From Sulfitobacter albidus (GTDB lineage Bacteria; Pseudomonadota; Alphaproteobacteria; Rhodobacterales; Rhodobacteraceae): DNA of 64,000 bases. Positions 1 through 10,521 of the stretch are shown one piece after another. Made by a program: the position numbers and the translations under genes. Location of the stretch: the NCBI RefSeq assembly GCF_018200035.1, contig NZ_CP073581.1:1174501-1238500 (forward strand). Direction: 5' to 3'. The notes beneath the pieces are model-generated. The model was not told the origin of the DNA and did no database searches. It saw only the letters and a program-made list of their open reading frames with translations. How positions within the stretch are numbered: position 1 is the first letter of the stretch; every line of letters starts with the position of its first letter.

Positions 1-113
1 TGCGCATCGGACGCCAGATCCAGCGCCGCGCAATCATTCGCCGCGCCTGCACCACAGTATCCATCCGTCCAGTCATCGGGGCCAAAGCCCGCGTCGGTCA
101 CGATCACACTCAT
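1..113 (-). CDS. DUF934 family protein, N-terminal part only
   Basis: Only the first 37 residues (beginning MSVIVTDAGFGPDDW) are present; the gene runs off the left edge. The ATG overlaps the cysH stop codon (ATGA), and an AGGAG lies about 7 bases upstream, so translation is probably coupled to cysH. The start resembles the DUF934 proteins that follow cysH in Rhodobacteraceae and other proteobacterial sulfur-assimilation operons. The biochemical role of DUF934 is not established; position suggests an accessory role in sulfite reduction. Identity rests on the N-terminus and context only. Confidence 0.8.
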   Translation of the reverse strand, partial: MSVIVTDAGFGPDDWTDGYCGAGAANDCAALDLASDA

Positions 114-821
114 GTCTTTGCTCCTGTTCGCACCATTTTGCCGTTTACAAAATGGATGCCGCATTCGTCCTTGTCCTGCCCGCGCCAGCGCCCGGCACGG
201 GGATCTTCGCCCGCCGCGACCGGCGAGGTGCAGGGCGCGCATCCGATGGACGGATATCCCTGCGCCACCAGCGGGTGCCGGGGCAGATTGTTTTCCTCGA
301 TATAGGTCGCCACGTCGTCGCGGGTCCAATGGGCCAGCGGATTGACCTTGATCCGGCCCGTGGCCTCTTCGACTTCGAAGGCGGGCAGATCGGCGCGGGT
401 GGCCGATTGATAGCGTTTGCGCCCGGTGATCCAGCCGTCAAAGCCGCGTAACGCCTCCTCCAGCACCCGCGTTTTGCGCAGAGTGCAGCAGGCGTCGGTG
501 TCGCGCTGGTGCAGCGTATCGTCGGGATCGGCCTGCGCGGTGTCCGCACGCACGACCTTAACCCGGCGCAATCCCAGCTTTTTCGCCACCTCGCGCTGAT
601 AGGCCAGCGTTTCGGGAAACAGCAGCATCGTGTCGATAAAGATCACCTGCACGTCCGGCTTTACCCGAGAGGCCAGATGCAACAACGCCACCGATTCCGC
701 GCCAAAGCTGCTGACCAGCGCGAGGTTCGGCACCGCCGCCAGCGCCCGGCGCAGCACGTCCGTCGCCGCGTGATGCTTCAGCTCGGTGTTGAGCGTGGCA
801 ACCTGCGTGTTGAGCGCATCA

Positions 822-832
<11 letters not shown>
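110..832 (-). CDS. cysH: Phosphoadenylyl/adenylyl-sulfate reductase (thioredoxin)
   Basis: This 240-residue cytoplasmic enzyme reduces (phospho)adenylyl sulfate to sulfite with thioredoxin. The PP-loop-type nucleotide fold is recognisable from SSFGAESV near residue 41. The catalytic ECGIH motif is at 223-227. A Cys-Cys pair at 115-116 and CAPC at 198-201 form the [4Fe-4S] ligand set typical of enzymes that prefer APS over PAPS, so APS reductase activity is likely (inference from the family). The start at 832 was chosen because the protein then begins at the usual family N-terminus; the frame stays open upstream only through cysI antisense coding. It overlaps the cysI end by 11 bases and its stop overlaps the DUF934 start, so it is mid-operon. 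Confidence 0.93.
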
Positions 833-2485
<1,653 letters not shown>

Positions 2486-2486
<1 letters not shown>

Positions 2487-2776
2487 CAGGCTGTCTCCTG
2501 CTTGCCGTGGGCGTAGTTCGACGGGCCCTTGGCCCGGAACGCTTCGCGGAAATGAGTGGGGGTGGGGCCGTCGGGATCGACCTCGGCCAGATAGACGCCG
2601 ACGACGGTGTCGGCCTGCGCCTGCGCTTCGATCAGGCGAATGTCGGCGTCGGCCTCATCGGTGAGCACCTCGGCCTGCGCCAGATCACGCACCCAGCCGG
2701 ACGCGCCCATATAGACCACGTCGCCTTCGAGAAGCGCATTTGCGGTGACAACGGAAGGTTTGAAAGCTTTGGGCAT
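2486..2776 (-). CDS. DUF2849 domain protein of the sulfite-reduction operon
   Basis: This 96-residue soluble protein matches the DUF2849 proteins found between cysG and cysI in alphaproteobacteria. It has no catalytic motif, signal peptide or membrane segment. The middle is rich in acidic residues and the sequence contains a short repeated ALLEGDVVYMG-type beta element. Start and stop overlap cysI and cysG by TGATG arrangements, implying coupled translation and probably a fixed ratio to the reductase. The function is unknown; an accessory role for CysI is an inference from strict gene order. Confidence 0.85.
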
Positions 2777-4170
2777 CAGGCGAACTCCTGCGCAGGGATG
2801 GTGGGGGCAAGGGCCACGGCGGCGCGCGGGGCGAGGCCGAGGAAGGTGAGGGCGGGGCCGCCCAGTTGCGCGGCCTCCAGCGTGGCGGGCAGCGCGTCGA
2901 GCGTCGTCTCGATCACGCGCTGATCGGCGCGCGAGGCGTTCTCGATCAGCGTCACCGGGGTCTGGCGGTCACAGCCGTGCATCAGCAGACGGCCCTGAAT
3001 AAACCGGGCGGAGCGTTTGCCCATGTAGATCGCCGCAACCTCACCGGGGCGCGCGAGCGCCTTCCAGTCGTGATCGGCAAACCCCTTGGTGTCATGACCC
3101 GTCAAGAAGCGCACGGAGGCGTTGCGGCCCCGGCGCGTGAGGCTCTGCCCGATGGCGGCCACGGCGGCGGAGGCGGAGGTGATGCCCGGCACGATGTGCC
3201 AGCCGATGCCTGCCTCCTCAACCGCCTCGATTTCCTCGTCCAGACGGCCAAAGACGGTGGCATCGCCGGATTTCAGGCGCACGACCTGCGCACCCGATTG
3301 GCCATGCTCGACCAGCAGCGCGTTGATGCGTTCCTGCGGGGTGGAGGGGCCAAAGCCTTCCTTGCCCACGTCGATCATCACGGCCTCGCGGCGGGCGAGT
3401 TCCAATATCTCAGGCGTGATGAGACGGTCGTAGATCACCACATCGGCCTCATCCAGCGCGCGCCGCGCCTTGAGCGTCAGCAGTTCCGGATCGCCCGGCC
3501 CACCGCCGACAAAGGCGACGTGCCCGGCCCGCGCCTCGCGGTTCAGGTGGTCGGCCAGCAATGTGTCGAGCGCGGGGCGCACGGCGGCTTCGCCCTCGGT
3601 CGCGGCCTTGGGGCCTGCGTTGAAATAGTAGTCACGCCAGAAATCGCGGCGCGCGCGGCCAAAGGGCAGCGCGTAGGAGGCGCGGCGGAAGGTCTTGCCG
3701 ATGCGCGCGAGCATGCCCAGCGATTGCGGCAGACGCTCTTCGAGGTCGGCCTTGATCGCGCGGGCCAGAACGGGGGCGGCACCCTCGGTCCCGATGGCGA
3801 TGGTGACGGGGTCGCGGTCCACGATGGCGGGTGTGATGAACTGGCTGTCGCCCAGGTTGTCGACGATATTGATCAGGGCGCCACAGGCGCGCGCCAACTC
3901 TGCTGTGCGCGCATCCTCTGCCTCGTCCTCATTGGCGCCGTAGAAGAGGCGCGCGCAGACAGCATCGCCGTGATCCATCGCACGAGGGATCAGCGTCAGC
4001 TTGCCCTCCGCGGCCCAGCCCGCGATTTCGGGCGCGGCATCGGCGGCAAAAACGGTGATCCGCGCGGAGGTCTTCATCAGCAGCCGCAGCTTGGCCAGTG
4101 CGGCGTCCCCACCGCCGGAGACGATGATGCGGGCGCTGTTGGTGGCGACAAAGATCGGGAAATGGTCCAT
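2776..4170 (-). CDS. cysG: Siroheme synthase (uroporphyrinogen-III methyltransferase / precorrin-2 dehydrogenase-ferrochelatase)
   Basis: This 464-residue bifunctional enzyme makes siroheme from uroporphyrinogen III for CysI. The N-terminal half begins with a Rossmann segment IIVSGGGDAALAKLRLL for NAD-dependent precorrin-2 oxidation and iron insertion. The C-terminal half is a tetrapyrrole methylase with GGGPGDPELLTLKARRAL and RLKSGDATVFGR, the SAM- and substrate-binding signatures. Length is close to the 457 residues of E. coli CysG. Start 4170 (MDHFPIF) gives the normal N-terminus; the longer open frame upstream overlaps the divergent Lrp gene and is rejected. It is the first gene of the five-gene overlapping operon. 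Confidence 0.93.
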   Translation of the reverse strand: MDHFPIFVATNSARIIVSGGGDAALAKLRLLMKTSARITVFAADAAPEIAGWAAEGKLTLIPRAMDHGDAVCARLFYGANEDEAEDARTAELARACGALINIVDNLGDSQFITPAIVDRDPVTIAIGTEGAAPVLARAIKADLEERLPQSLGMLARIGKTFRRASYALPFGRARRDFWRDYYFNAGPKAATEGEAAVRPALDTLLADHLNREARAGHVAFVGGGPGDPELLTLKARRALDEADVVIYDRLITPEILELARREAVMIDVGKEGFGPSTPQERINALLVEHGQSGAQVVRLKSGDATVFGRLDEEIEAVEEAGIGWHIVPGITSASAAVAAIGQSLTRRGRNASVRFLTGHDTKGFADHDWKALARPGEVAAIYMGKRSARFIQGRLLMHGCDRQTPVTLIENASRADQRVIETTLDALPATLEAAQLGGPALTFLGLAPRAAVALAPTIPAQEFA

Positions 4171-4208
4171 GGCGGCGTCCTTGTGACTTGTTGGGTTCAA
4201 TATAGGAC

Positions 4209-4257
4209 ATTGTTCCGATTTGACGCCATATCCCGGCGCGGATAAGGATGATTGTTC
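4209..4257. promoter_or_regulatory. Possible operator: two ATTGTTC direct repeats between cysG and the Lrp gene
   Basis: The heptamer ATTGTTC occurs at 4209-4215 and 4251-4257, 42 bases apart, about four helical turns, in the only space shared by the divergent cysG operon and Lrp/AsnC gene. Lrp-type regulators often bind helically phased sites next to their own gene, so this is a plausible control site. It is inferred from spacing and position only. Confidence 0.3.
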
Positions 4258-4308
4258 TACCGCTCCGCAATTTCGGAACGTCTGGTTTGTCTTTTGGGGA
4301 GAATGAGA

Positions 4309-4776
4309 ATGGCGGTTCGGATTGATGAGATGGATCGGAAGATCCTTTCGCAGCTGCAGCAGGACGCGAGCCAGTCTTTGGATGATATCGCCGGGGCGGT
4401 GGGCTCTTCGAAGACGCCGGTGTGGAATCGCATCCGCAAGATGCGCGAGGCCGGGATCATCGGGGCGCAGACCGTAAAGCTCGACGCTGAGGCACTGGGG
4501 TTCGAGGCGTGTTTTTTCGTGCTGATCCGCACGTCCGAGCATGAGGCAGACTGGCAGGCGCGGTTTTTGCGGGCGCTGCGCGAGCGTCCCGAGGTGCAGG
4601 AGGCGCACCGGCTGGCGGGCGACATCGACTATATCCTCAAGGTGCGGGTGGAGAACGCGCGCGCCTACGACCGGTTCTATCAGGCGCTGATCGGCGAGGT
4701 GCGGGTGCATACCGTGACAGCACTCTTGTCGATGGAAGAGATCAAATCGACCACGGCGCTCCCGCTCGGGGTGTGA
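4309..4776 (+). CDS. Lrp/AsnC family transcriptional regulator
   Basis: This 155-residue regulator has an N-terminal winged helix-turn-helix (RIDEMDRKILSQLQQDAS, then SSKTPVWNRIRKM as the recognition helix region) and a C-terminal RAM/ligand domain ending in the usual TVTALLSMEEIK segment. GGGGAG at about 4296-4301 is well placed for the ATG at 4309; an ATG at 4303 is too close to it. It is divergent from the cysG operon, so control of sulfur assimilation, perhaps in response to an amino acid such as cysteine, is a reasonable inference. The ligand is not determinable from sequence. The following 230 bases (4777-5006) show no gene. Confidence 0.88.
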   Translation: MAVRIDEMDRKILSQLQQDASQSLDDIAGAVGSSKTPVWNRIRKMREAGIIGAQTVKLDAEALGFEACFFVLIRTSEHEADWQARFLRALRERPEVQEAHRLAGDIDYILKVRVENARAYDRFYQALIGEVRVHTVTALLSMEEIKSTTALPLGV

Positions 4777-5006
4777 TCCGGCGGACGCGCGTGCGCGCGA
4801 TTGTTTTTATGGGCGCGTGGGGCCGGCGTGAGCCCTCCGCCGCGGGTGTCGGGCCTGATTGAGAGGGTATGAAATCCGCTGAGACGGTGTTCAGGGCGCG
4901 GTGCGTCCTGAACGACCTTGGGCAATTTTGGGGGCAAGCCGCGCGCGCCTCAAGGACAGGCCGGGCACGCCCGGTCGGCTGCGCCGATCCTTGACCCGCC
5001 CGCGGC

Positions 5007-6191
5007 TCACGCGCGCACCATCAACCGGTCGAGTTTGTGGAAATGGTAGCTGTCGGCAAATGTCGGGGTGTCGCACAGGGCCATGCCGGGCAGGGCTGCG
5101 AAAAGCGCGGGCAAAGCGATCTGCATCTCGAGCCGGGCGAGCGGCGCGCCGACGCAAAAGTGGATGCCGCCGCCGAAAGCTGCGTGCGGGGTGAGCGCGC
5201 GCGTGGGATCGAAGCGGTCCGGGGCCTCCCAAACGGCGGGGTCGCGGCCGGCGGCCGCGAGCATCAGGCCGATGCGGTCGCCCCGGGTAAAGCGGTGGCC
5301 GTGCAGGGTGATGTCCTCGTAGGCGATGCGGTCGAACATGTGCAGCGGCGGGGCAAAGCGCAGCAGTTCCTCGCAGGTGGCGGCGATTGTGTCCGGGGCA
5401 AGGGCGCTGTGCGGGGTGCGGTGCTGCAACAGGCAGGCGACCGCGTTGCCCAGACTGTGCACGGTGGCCTCGTGGCCCGCGTTCAGCAACAACACGCAGG
5501 TGCCGATCAACGCGTCGGTACTCAGCCGCTCCCCGTCGACGCGCGCGGCAATGAGGTGGGAGATCAGATCGTCGGCGGGCGTGTCGCGGCGCGCAGCGAT
5601 ATGATCGTGCAGATAGCTGTGGAATTCGGCGGCGGCGGTATTCGCGGCCTCTTCTGTCGCGCGGGTGCGACTGGCCTGATACATCGCGACCATCGCGTTT
5701 GACCACGCCAGCAGCCTTGGCGCCATCGCCTCGGGCACGCCCAGCAGGCGCGCGATCACGCGCACGGGAAGCTCGGCGCAGAAGGCGGGGATCAGATCAA
5801 ATGCCGTGTCGCGGGGCAGGGCCGCGATGAGGTCTTGCGTGCTCGCGGTGATGTCTGGGGCCAGCGCCCGCACCCGGCGCGAGGTGAAGGCGCGCAGCAC
5901 CAGCCCGCGCAGCTGGCTGTGGCGGGGCGGCTCCAGCTCGAGCATCGAGTGTTGCTCGACCCGGTCAAAGGCGCGCAGGTGGTCCGGCACCGGTGTGCGC
6001 AGCTCGGCGGGCATTTCGCGGCCAAAGCGGCGGTCGCGCAGAACCGCCTGCACCGTGGCCGCGTCAAAGGCGCAGGGCATGGCGTAGTCTTCCCACCAGA
6101 TCAGCGGGCCTGCGGTGCGCGCACGGGCGTAGAACGGGTAGGGATCCTGCACAAAGGCCGGATCGCGGGGGGATTGGGACAGATGTTTCAT
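5007..6191 (-). CDS. Cytochrome P450
   Basis: This 394-residue soluble bacterial P450 has the I-helix oxygen-binding motif AGHEAT, the K-helix ExxR in EELLRFAPP, and the heme-binding loop FGGGIHFCVGAPLAR with the axial cysteine at residue 346. No redox partner gene (ferredoxin or reductase) is adjacent. The chosen start MKHLSQSPRDPAF at 6191 gives a normal P450 N-terminus; the open frame upstream is antisense to the sensor kinase. It is a single-gene unit divergent from the dctB-like gene with only 63 bases between. The substrate cannot be predicted; the family includes monooxygenases acting on fatty acids, terpenoids and aromatics. Confidence 0.92.
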   Translation of the reverse strand: MKHLSQSPRDPAFVQDPYPFYARARTAGPLIWWEDYAMPCAFDAATVQAVLRDRRFGREMPAELRTPVPDHLRAFDRVEQHSMLELEPPRHSQLRGLVLRAFTSRRVRALAPDITASTQDLIAALPRDTAFDLIPAFCAELPVRVIARLLGVPEAMAPRLLAWSNAMVAMYQASRTRATEEAANTAAAEFHSYLHDHIAARRDTPADDLISHLIAARVDGERLSTDALIGTCVLLLNAGHEATVHSLGNAVACLLQHRTPHSALAPDTIAATCEELLRFAPPLHMFDRIAYEDITLHGHRFTRGDRIGLMLAAAGRDPAVWEAPDRFDPTRALTPHAAFGGGIHFCVGAPLARLEMQIALPALFAALPGMALCDTPTFADSYHFHKLDRLMVRA

Positions 6192-6254
6192 AGCCCCGCA
6201 GTTGGGCCAAGGGATGTTTGCAACGCAAGGGTTTGGCCGTAAAGAAGGGGCATT

Positions 6255-7997
6255 ATGATCGCAAAAATGCCCCGGATCGTGTTTGTCGTGCTCTACCTGC
6301 TTGCGGTGGCTGGGGTGTCGCTGGGGGTGTGGCGGGTCGCCACGCAGGTGGGCCTGGGCCAGCTCGCAGCCCGCGCGCAGGCCGATCTGGCGCTGTCGAG
6401 CGATCGGTTGACCGGGCAATTGCAACGCTACCGTGATCTGGCTGTGAACATGGCCGATCATCCGCAGGTGACGCGGGTGCTGGCGGGGGCGGTGCAGCCC
6501 GAGGATGTGGCGCTGCTGCGCCGGGTGGCCGACCGCACGGCGGCACAGGATGTGATCGTGGTCGATCTGACGGGCCGGGTGATGGCCGCCGCCGAAGACG
6601 GCACGCTGGCGCAGGGCGCGCGGCCTTTCGTGCAGCGCGCGCTCAACGGCGCGTTGGGGCGCGGCTATGGTCCGGCGACGGGTGGGGTGCCGCGCAGCTA
6701 TTTCTACGCCGCGCCGGTGTTCGATCGGCAAAGCCGGGTGTTGGGGGCGATTGTCGTGGCGACGGACCTCAGCTCGGTCGAATATGCGTGGCGCAGCGAT
6801 ACCGCGGCGGTGTTCTTTCGCGATGCAAGCGGACGGGTTCAGGTCTCCAACCGCTCGGAGTTGGTGGGATGGCGGCGCCCGGCGGGTGGTCTGGGCCTGC
6901 AGCCCGCCGAGGGGCCGGCACCCGCGTTCTCGGCCCATGTCGAGGCGGGGTTCGAGATCTGGCGCTTGGGCTGGGGCCGTTATCTGCCTGATGAGGCGCT
7001 GCATCTAGCGCGCGATCTGCCGGTGATCGGCATGACCGGCGAGGTGCTGAGCGATGTGGCCCCCGTGCGCCGCCTTGCGTTGAGCCAGGCGGCGGCGGTG
7101 GCGGCCCTGTGTCTGGCGCTCGGCGCGCTGCTGTTTCTGGCGACCGAACGGCGCCGCACGCTGGCGCGCGCCAACGCACAGCTCGAGGCGCGGGTGGCCG
7201 AGCGGACCCGCGCGCTGAGCGAGACCAACGCCGCGCTGCGCCGCGAGGTGACCGAGCGTCGACAGGCGCAGGACGCACTGGCGCGCGCGCAGGACGAGCT
7301 GGTGCAGGCAAGCCGGCTGAGCGCGCTGGGGCAACTGAGCGCGGGCATCAGCCACGAATTGAACCAACCGCTGATGGCGGTGCAAAGCTTTGCCGAGAAC
7401 GGGCGCGCCTTTCTGGAGCGCGGGCAGGCCGAGCGGGCGGGGGAGAATCTGGGCCGGATATCGGATATGGCGCACCGCATGGGGCGGATCATCAAGAACC
7501 TGCGCGCCTTCTCGAAACAGGAAAGCGTGGCGCAGACGCAGGTGGACCTGACCGGCGTGATTGCCGCCGCGTTGGAGCTGACGCAGGCGCGGCGCGAAAC
7601 GCTTGGCGTGACGCTGGACTATTCGGCGCCTGACGGTCCGGTCTGGGTGCGCGGTGGCGAGGTGCGGCTGGGGCAGGTGTTTGTGAACCTGATCACCAAC
7701 GCGCTTGACGCCATGGCCGAGGTTGAGGAGCGGCGTTTGATCCTTACGGTGCAGACCGGCGCGCAGGTGACTGTCACGCTGGCCGATACCGGGCCGGGGA
7801 TCGCACAGGCCGAGCGGATCTTTGATCCGTTCTATTCGACGAAGGAAGTGGGCGCGGCCAAGGGGATCGGGCTGGGCCTGTCCATCAGCTATGCCATTGT
7901 GCAGAGCATGGGCGGGGAGCTGCGCGCGCGCAACGGCAAGACGGGCGCGGAGTTCACCGTCACGCTCAACGCGGCGACAGCGGAGGCCGCTGCATGA
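6255..7997 (+). CDS. DctB-like sensor histidine kinase (C4-dicarboxylate/organic acid sensing)
   Basis: This 580-residue membrane kinase has a first membrane segment at about residues 6-27, a periplasmic double-Cache-type sensor region to about 270, and a second membrane segment (about 274-294). A coiled coil (LEARVAERTRALSETNAALR) follows. The H box SAGISHELNQPL puts the phosphorylated histidine at residue 367, and the ATPase core has VNLITNALDAM, DTGPGI and GIGLGLSIS. The architecture matches DctB kinases. The stop overlaps the start of the response regulator gene by four bases (ATGA), and a TRAP transporter follows, so it probably senses the substrate of that transporter. Confidence 0.88.
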   Translation: MIAKMPRIVFVVLYLLAVAGVSLGVWRVATQVGLGQLAARAQADLALSSDRLTGQLQRYRDLAVNMADHPQVTRVLAGAVQPEDVALLRRVADRTAAQDVIVVDLTGRVMAAAEDGTLAQGARPFVQRALNGALGRGYGPATGGVPRSYFYAAPVFDRQSRVLGAIVVATDLSSVEYAWRSDTAAVFFRDASGRVQVSNRSELVGWRRPAGGLGLQPAEGPAPAFSAHVEAGFEIWRLGWGRYLPDEALHLARDLPVIGMTGEVLSDVAPVRRLALSQAAAVAALCLALGALLFLATERRRTLARANAQLEARVAERTRALSETNAALRREVTERRQAQDALARAQDELVQASRLSALGQLSAGISHELNQPLMAVQSFAENGRAFLERGQAERAGENLGRISDMAHRMGRIIKNLRAFSKQESVAQTQVDLTGVIAAALELTQARRETLGVTLDYSAPDGPVWVRGGEVRLGQVFVNLITNALDAMAEVEERRLILTVQTGAQVTVTLADTGPGIAQAERIFDPFYSTKEVGAAKGIGLGLSISYAIVQSMGGELRARNGKTGAEFTVTLNAATAEAAA

Positions 7998-9223
7998 GCC
8001 GCCGGGTGCTGCTGGTCGACGACGACGCCGCCGTGCGCGAGGCGCTCGCGCAGACGCTTGAGCTGGCCGAGATCGATTGCCAGCCCGCTGCGTCCTTTAT
8101 CGTGGCCGCCGATCACATCGCGGCTGAGTTCGCGGGCGTCATCGTGTCGGACATCCGCATGCCGGGGCGCGACGGGTTTCACCTGCTCTCTCATGTGCAA
8201 GGCGTTGACCCCGATCTGCCGGTGATCCTGCTGACTGGGGAGGGCGACATCCCCATGGCGGTCAAGGCGATGGGCGAGGGAGCGTTTGATTTTCTGGAGA
8301 AACCCTGCGCGCCGACCGATTTGTTGGCGGTGGTGGAACGCGCGCTGAAAACCCGCGCGCTGGTGCTGGAAAACCGCGCGCTGCGGCAGCTGGTGGAAAC
8401 AGGCGATCCCGCGGCGCGCATGGTCTTCGGGGCCTCAACGCTGGCGGAAGGGCTGCGCGCGCGGGTACGCGAGGTGGCGCAAATCTCGGGTGAGGTGCTG
8501 GTGAATGGCCCGCAAGGCAGCGGGATCTCGAAAATAGCCGAGGTGATTCACCTCAGCTCGACCCGTTCCAAACGCCCCTTTGTGAAACGGGCGGGGCCGG
8601 GGCTGACGCCCGACGCGCTGAGCGCGGCGGTGGCGGAAGCCGAAAGCGGGAGCCTGTTCATCGACGAGATCGCGCAGATGCCGCCGCAAAGCCAGATGGC
8701 GCTGGCGGAGGAGCTTGATGCCGCACCCAGCGCGCGGCTGATCGCGGGCACAACCCGCGCGCTCGAGCCGCTGGTGGAGCAGGGCGGGTTCAACGCCGAT
8801 CTCTATTTCCGCCTGACGGTGCTGCCGGTGCGCATCCCCGCGCTGGCCGAGCGGCGCGAGGATATTCCGGTGCTTTTCCGTCGCTATGTGGCCCAGGCCG
8901 CCGAGCAAAGCGGCCAGCGCCAGCCTGATGTCACGCCCGAGCTTGAGGCGCAGCTGATGGCGCGCGACTGGCCGGGCAATGCCCGCGCGTTGATGAGCGA
9001 GGCCATGCGCTTTGTCATGGGGGTGTCGGATCCCGCGCCCGTGGCCGAGGGGCTGGGGTTGCAGGAGCACCTCGCGCAAGTCGAGCAATCGCTGATCGAG
9101 GCGGCGTTGCGCGCGGCATCGGGGCGCGCGACGCAGGCGGCAGAACGGCTGAAAATGCCGCGCAAGACATTCTACGACCGCTGCGCGCGCTACGGCATCC
9201 GCCCGGAAAGCTTTCGCGACTGA
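7994..9223 (+). CDS. DctD/NtrC-type response regulator with degenerate AAA+ domain
   Basis: This 409-residue protein has a receiver domain (phospho-acceptor Asp53 in VSDIRMPG, Lys103 in EKP), an AAA+ domain at about 145-330 and a C-terminal Fis-type helix-turn-helix (RATQAAERLKMPRKTFYDRC). The AAA+ domain departs from active sigma-54 activators. The P-loop reads GPQGSGIS (172-179), with Ile where the catalytic Lys should be. The GAFTGA loop is absent, with only about 17 residues between KRPFVKRAG and the Walker B stretch GSLFIDEI. It is therefore unlikely to remodel sigma-54 holoenzyme; Rhodobacter NtrC, which also lacks GAFTGA, works with sigma-70. It probably controls the dctPQM genes just downstream. 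Confidence 0.87.
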   Translation: MSRRVLLVDDDAAVREALAQTLELAEIDCQPAASFIVAADHIAAEFAGVIVSDIRMPGRDGFHLLSHVQGVDPDLPVILLTGEGDIPMAVKAMGEGAFDFLEKPCAPTDLLAVVERALKTRALVLENRALRQLVETGDPAARMVFGASTLAEGLRARVREVAQISGEVLVNGPQGSGISKIAEVIHLSSTRSKRPFVKRAGPGLTPDALSAAVAEAESGSLFIDEIAQMPPQSQMALAEELDAAPSARLIAGTTRALEPLVEQGGFNADLYFRLTVLPVRIPALAERREDIPVLFRRYVAQAAEQSGQRQPDVTPELEAQLMARDWPGNARALMSEAMRFVMGVSDPAPVAEGLGLQEHLAQVEQSLIEAALRAASGRATQAAERLKMPRKTFYDRCARYGIRPESFRD

Positions 9224-9236
9224 CGCCGCACGATTC

Positions 9237-9285
9237 TGTGCGGATTTTCGCAATTTTCGCCCGATGCTGTGTGCGGATTTTCGCA
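9237..9285. promoter_or_regulatory. Two phased copies of a TGTGCGGATTTTCGCA motif upstream of dctP
   Basis: The 16-base sequence TGTGCGGATTTTCGCA occurs exactly at 9237-9252 and 9270-9285, 33 bases apart (about three helical turns). Each has an inverted-repeat core TGCG-N6-CGCA, extended to GTGCG-N6-CGCAC in the second copy. They lie about 170-220 bases upstream of the dctP start, directly after the DctD-like gene, as expected for an upstream activator site. I infer them to be binding sites for the DctD-like regulator. Confidence 0.55.
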
Positions 9286-9455
9286 CGTCCCCGCTGTACC
9301 GCTTGCGGGCACCTCCCGCTAACCCCCCGTAATCGCGGTTTACTCTTCTTTGGGATGTGTGGTTTTCACAAAAGCTTGAAGCGCCGCACGCGCTCTTTCA
9401 TTCTCTGCCCATTCACCGCGCGAAAAGCGCAAAAATCTCTGGGAGGAGACACCAT

Positions 9456-10453
9456 ATGAAATTCCTGACCATGGCCGCATTGGCCCTGACCGTATCCGCC
9501 GGCGCCGTCGCCGCCGCCTGCGACGATGGCGAGATCGTCATCAAGTTCAGCCACGTCACCAACACCGACAAACACCCCAAGGGCATCGCCGCCTCGCTGC
9601 TGGAAAGCCGCGTGAACGAAGAGATGAACGGCAAGGCCTGCATGGAAGTCTTCCCGAACTCGACGCTCTACAATGACGATCAGGTGCTTGAGGCCCTACT
9701 GCAGGGCGACGTGCAGATGGCGGCGCCCTCGCTGTCGAAATTCGAGCAGTTCACCAAGCAATTCCGCATCTTCGATCTGCCCTTCATGTTCAAAGATATC
9801 GCCGCCGTCGACGCGTTCCAGAACTCTGAAACCGGTCAGGCGATGAAGGAATCCATGACCCGCCGCGGCCTGCTGGGTTTGGCGTTCTGGCACAACGGGA
9901 TGAAGCAGATGTCGGCCAACAAGCCGCTGATCTCGCCCTCGGATGCCGATGGTCTCAAATTCCGCGTGCAGAACTCCGAAGTGCTCAAGGCGCAGATGGC
10001 CGCGATGGGCGGCTCGCCCCAGCCGATGGCGTTCTCCGAAGTCTACGGTGCGCTGCAGACCGGCGTTGTGGACGGGCAGGAGAACACCTGGTCCAACATC
10101 TACGGCCGCAAGTTCTTTGAAGTGCAGGACGGCGTGACCGAGACCAACCACGGCATCATCGACTATCTCGTCGTGACCAACACCGACTGGTGGGATGGGC
10201 TGGACGCCGACGTGCGCGATCAGCTGGCCACCATCGTCGAGGAAGTCACCGTGGCGCGCAACAGCGAGTCGACCAAGGTGAACGCCGAGGCCAAGCAGGC
10301 GATCATCGACGCCGGCGGCGTGGTGCGTGAGCTGACCGCAGAGCAGCGCCAGGAATGGGTCGACGTGATGGCCCCGTCTGGGACCAGTTCCGTGAGGACG
10401 TAGGCCAGGACAACATCGAAGCGGCGCAGAAGTTCAACGAAAGCAACTCCTGA
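9456..10453 (+). CDS. dctP: TRAP transporter substrate-binding protein DctP (frame broken near the end)
   Basis: This periplasmic solute-binding protein delivers an organic acid to the DctQM membrane complex. A signal peptide (MKFLTMAALALTVSAGAVAAA) follows a strong GGAGGAG at 9442-9448, which fixes the start at 9456. The DctP fold is recognisable from KFRVQNSEVLKAQMAAMGGSP and the VVDGQENTWSN loop that contacts the carboxylate. As written, the frame stops at 10403 after PSGTSSVRT. Adding one C to the CCCC at 10372-10375 restores VWDQFREDVG and a normal C-terminus ending NESNS at 10453. The break is probably a homopolymer sequencing error. The gene lies directly upstream of dctQ and dctM, and the substrate is probably a C4-dicarboxylate or similar. 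Confidence 0.85.
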
Positions 10454-10521
10454 TCCGTTGACACCGCCCCTGCCTGCGCGAGCCGTGGGCAGGGGCTTTT
10501 TGTATCTCGGGGAGGGGATCC

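Noticed and set aside
4171..4710. A longer frame upstream of cysG
   Set aside because: It lies antisense to the Lrp gene and lacks siroheme-synthase sequence; the family N-terminus begins at 4170.
9290..9455. A sigma-54 promoter for dctP
   Set aside because: The nearest match (GGGCAC...CGCT near 9308) has the wrong GG-to-GC spacing, and the regulator lacks the GAFTGA loop needed for sigma-54.
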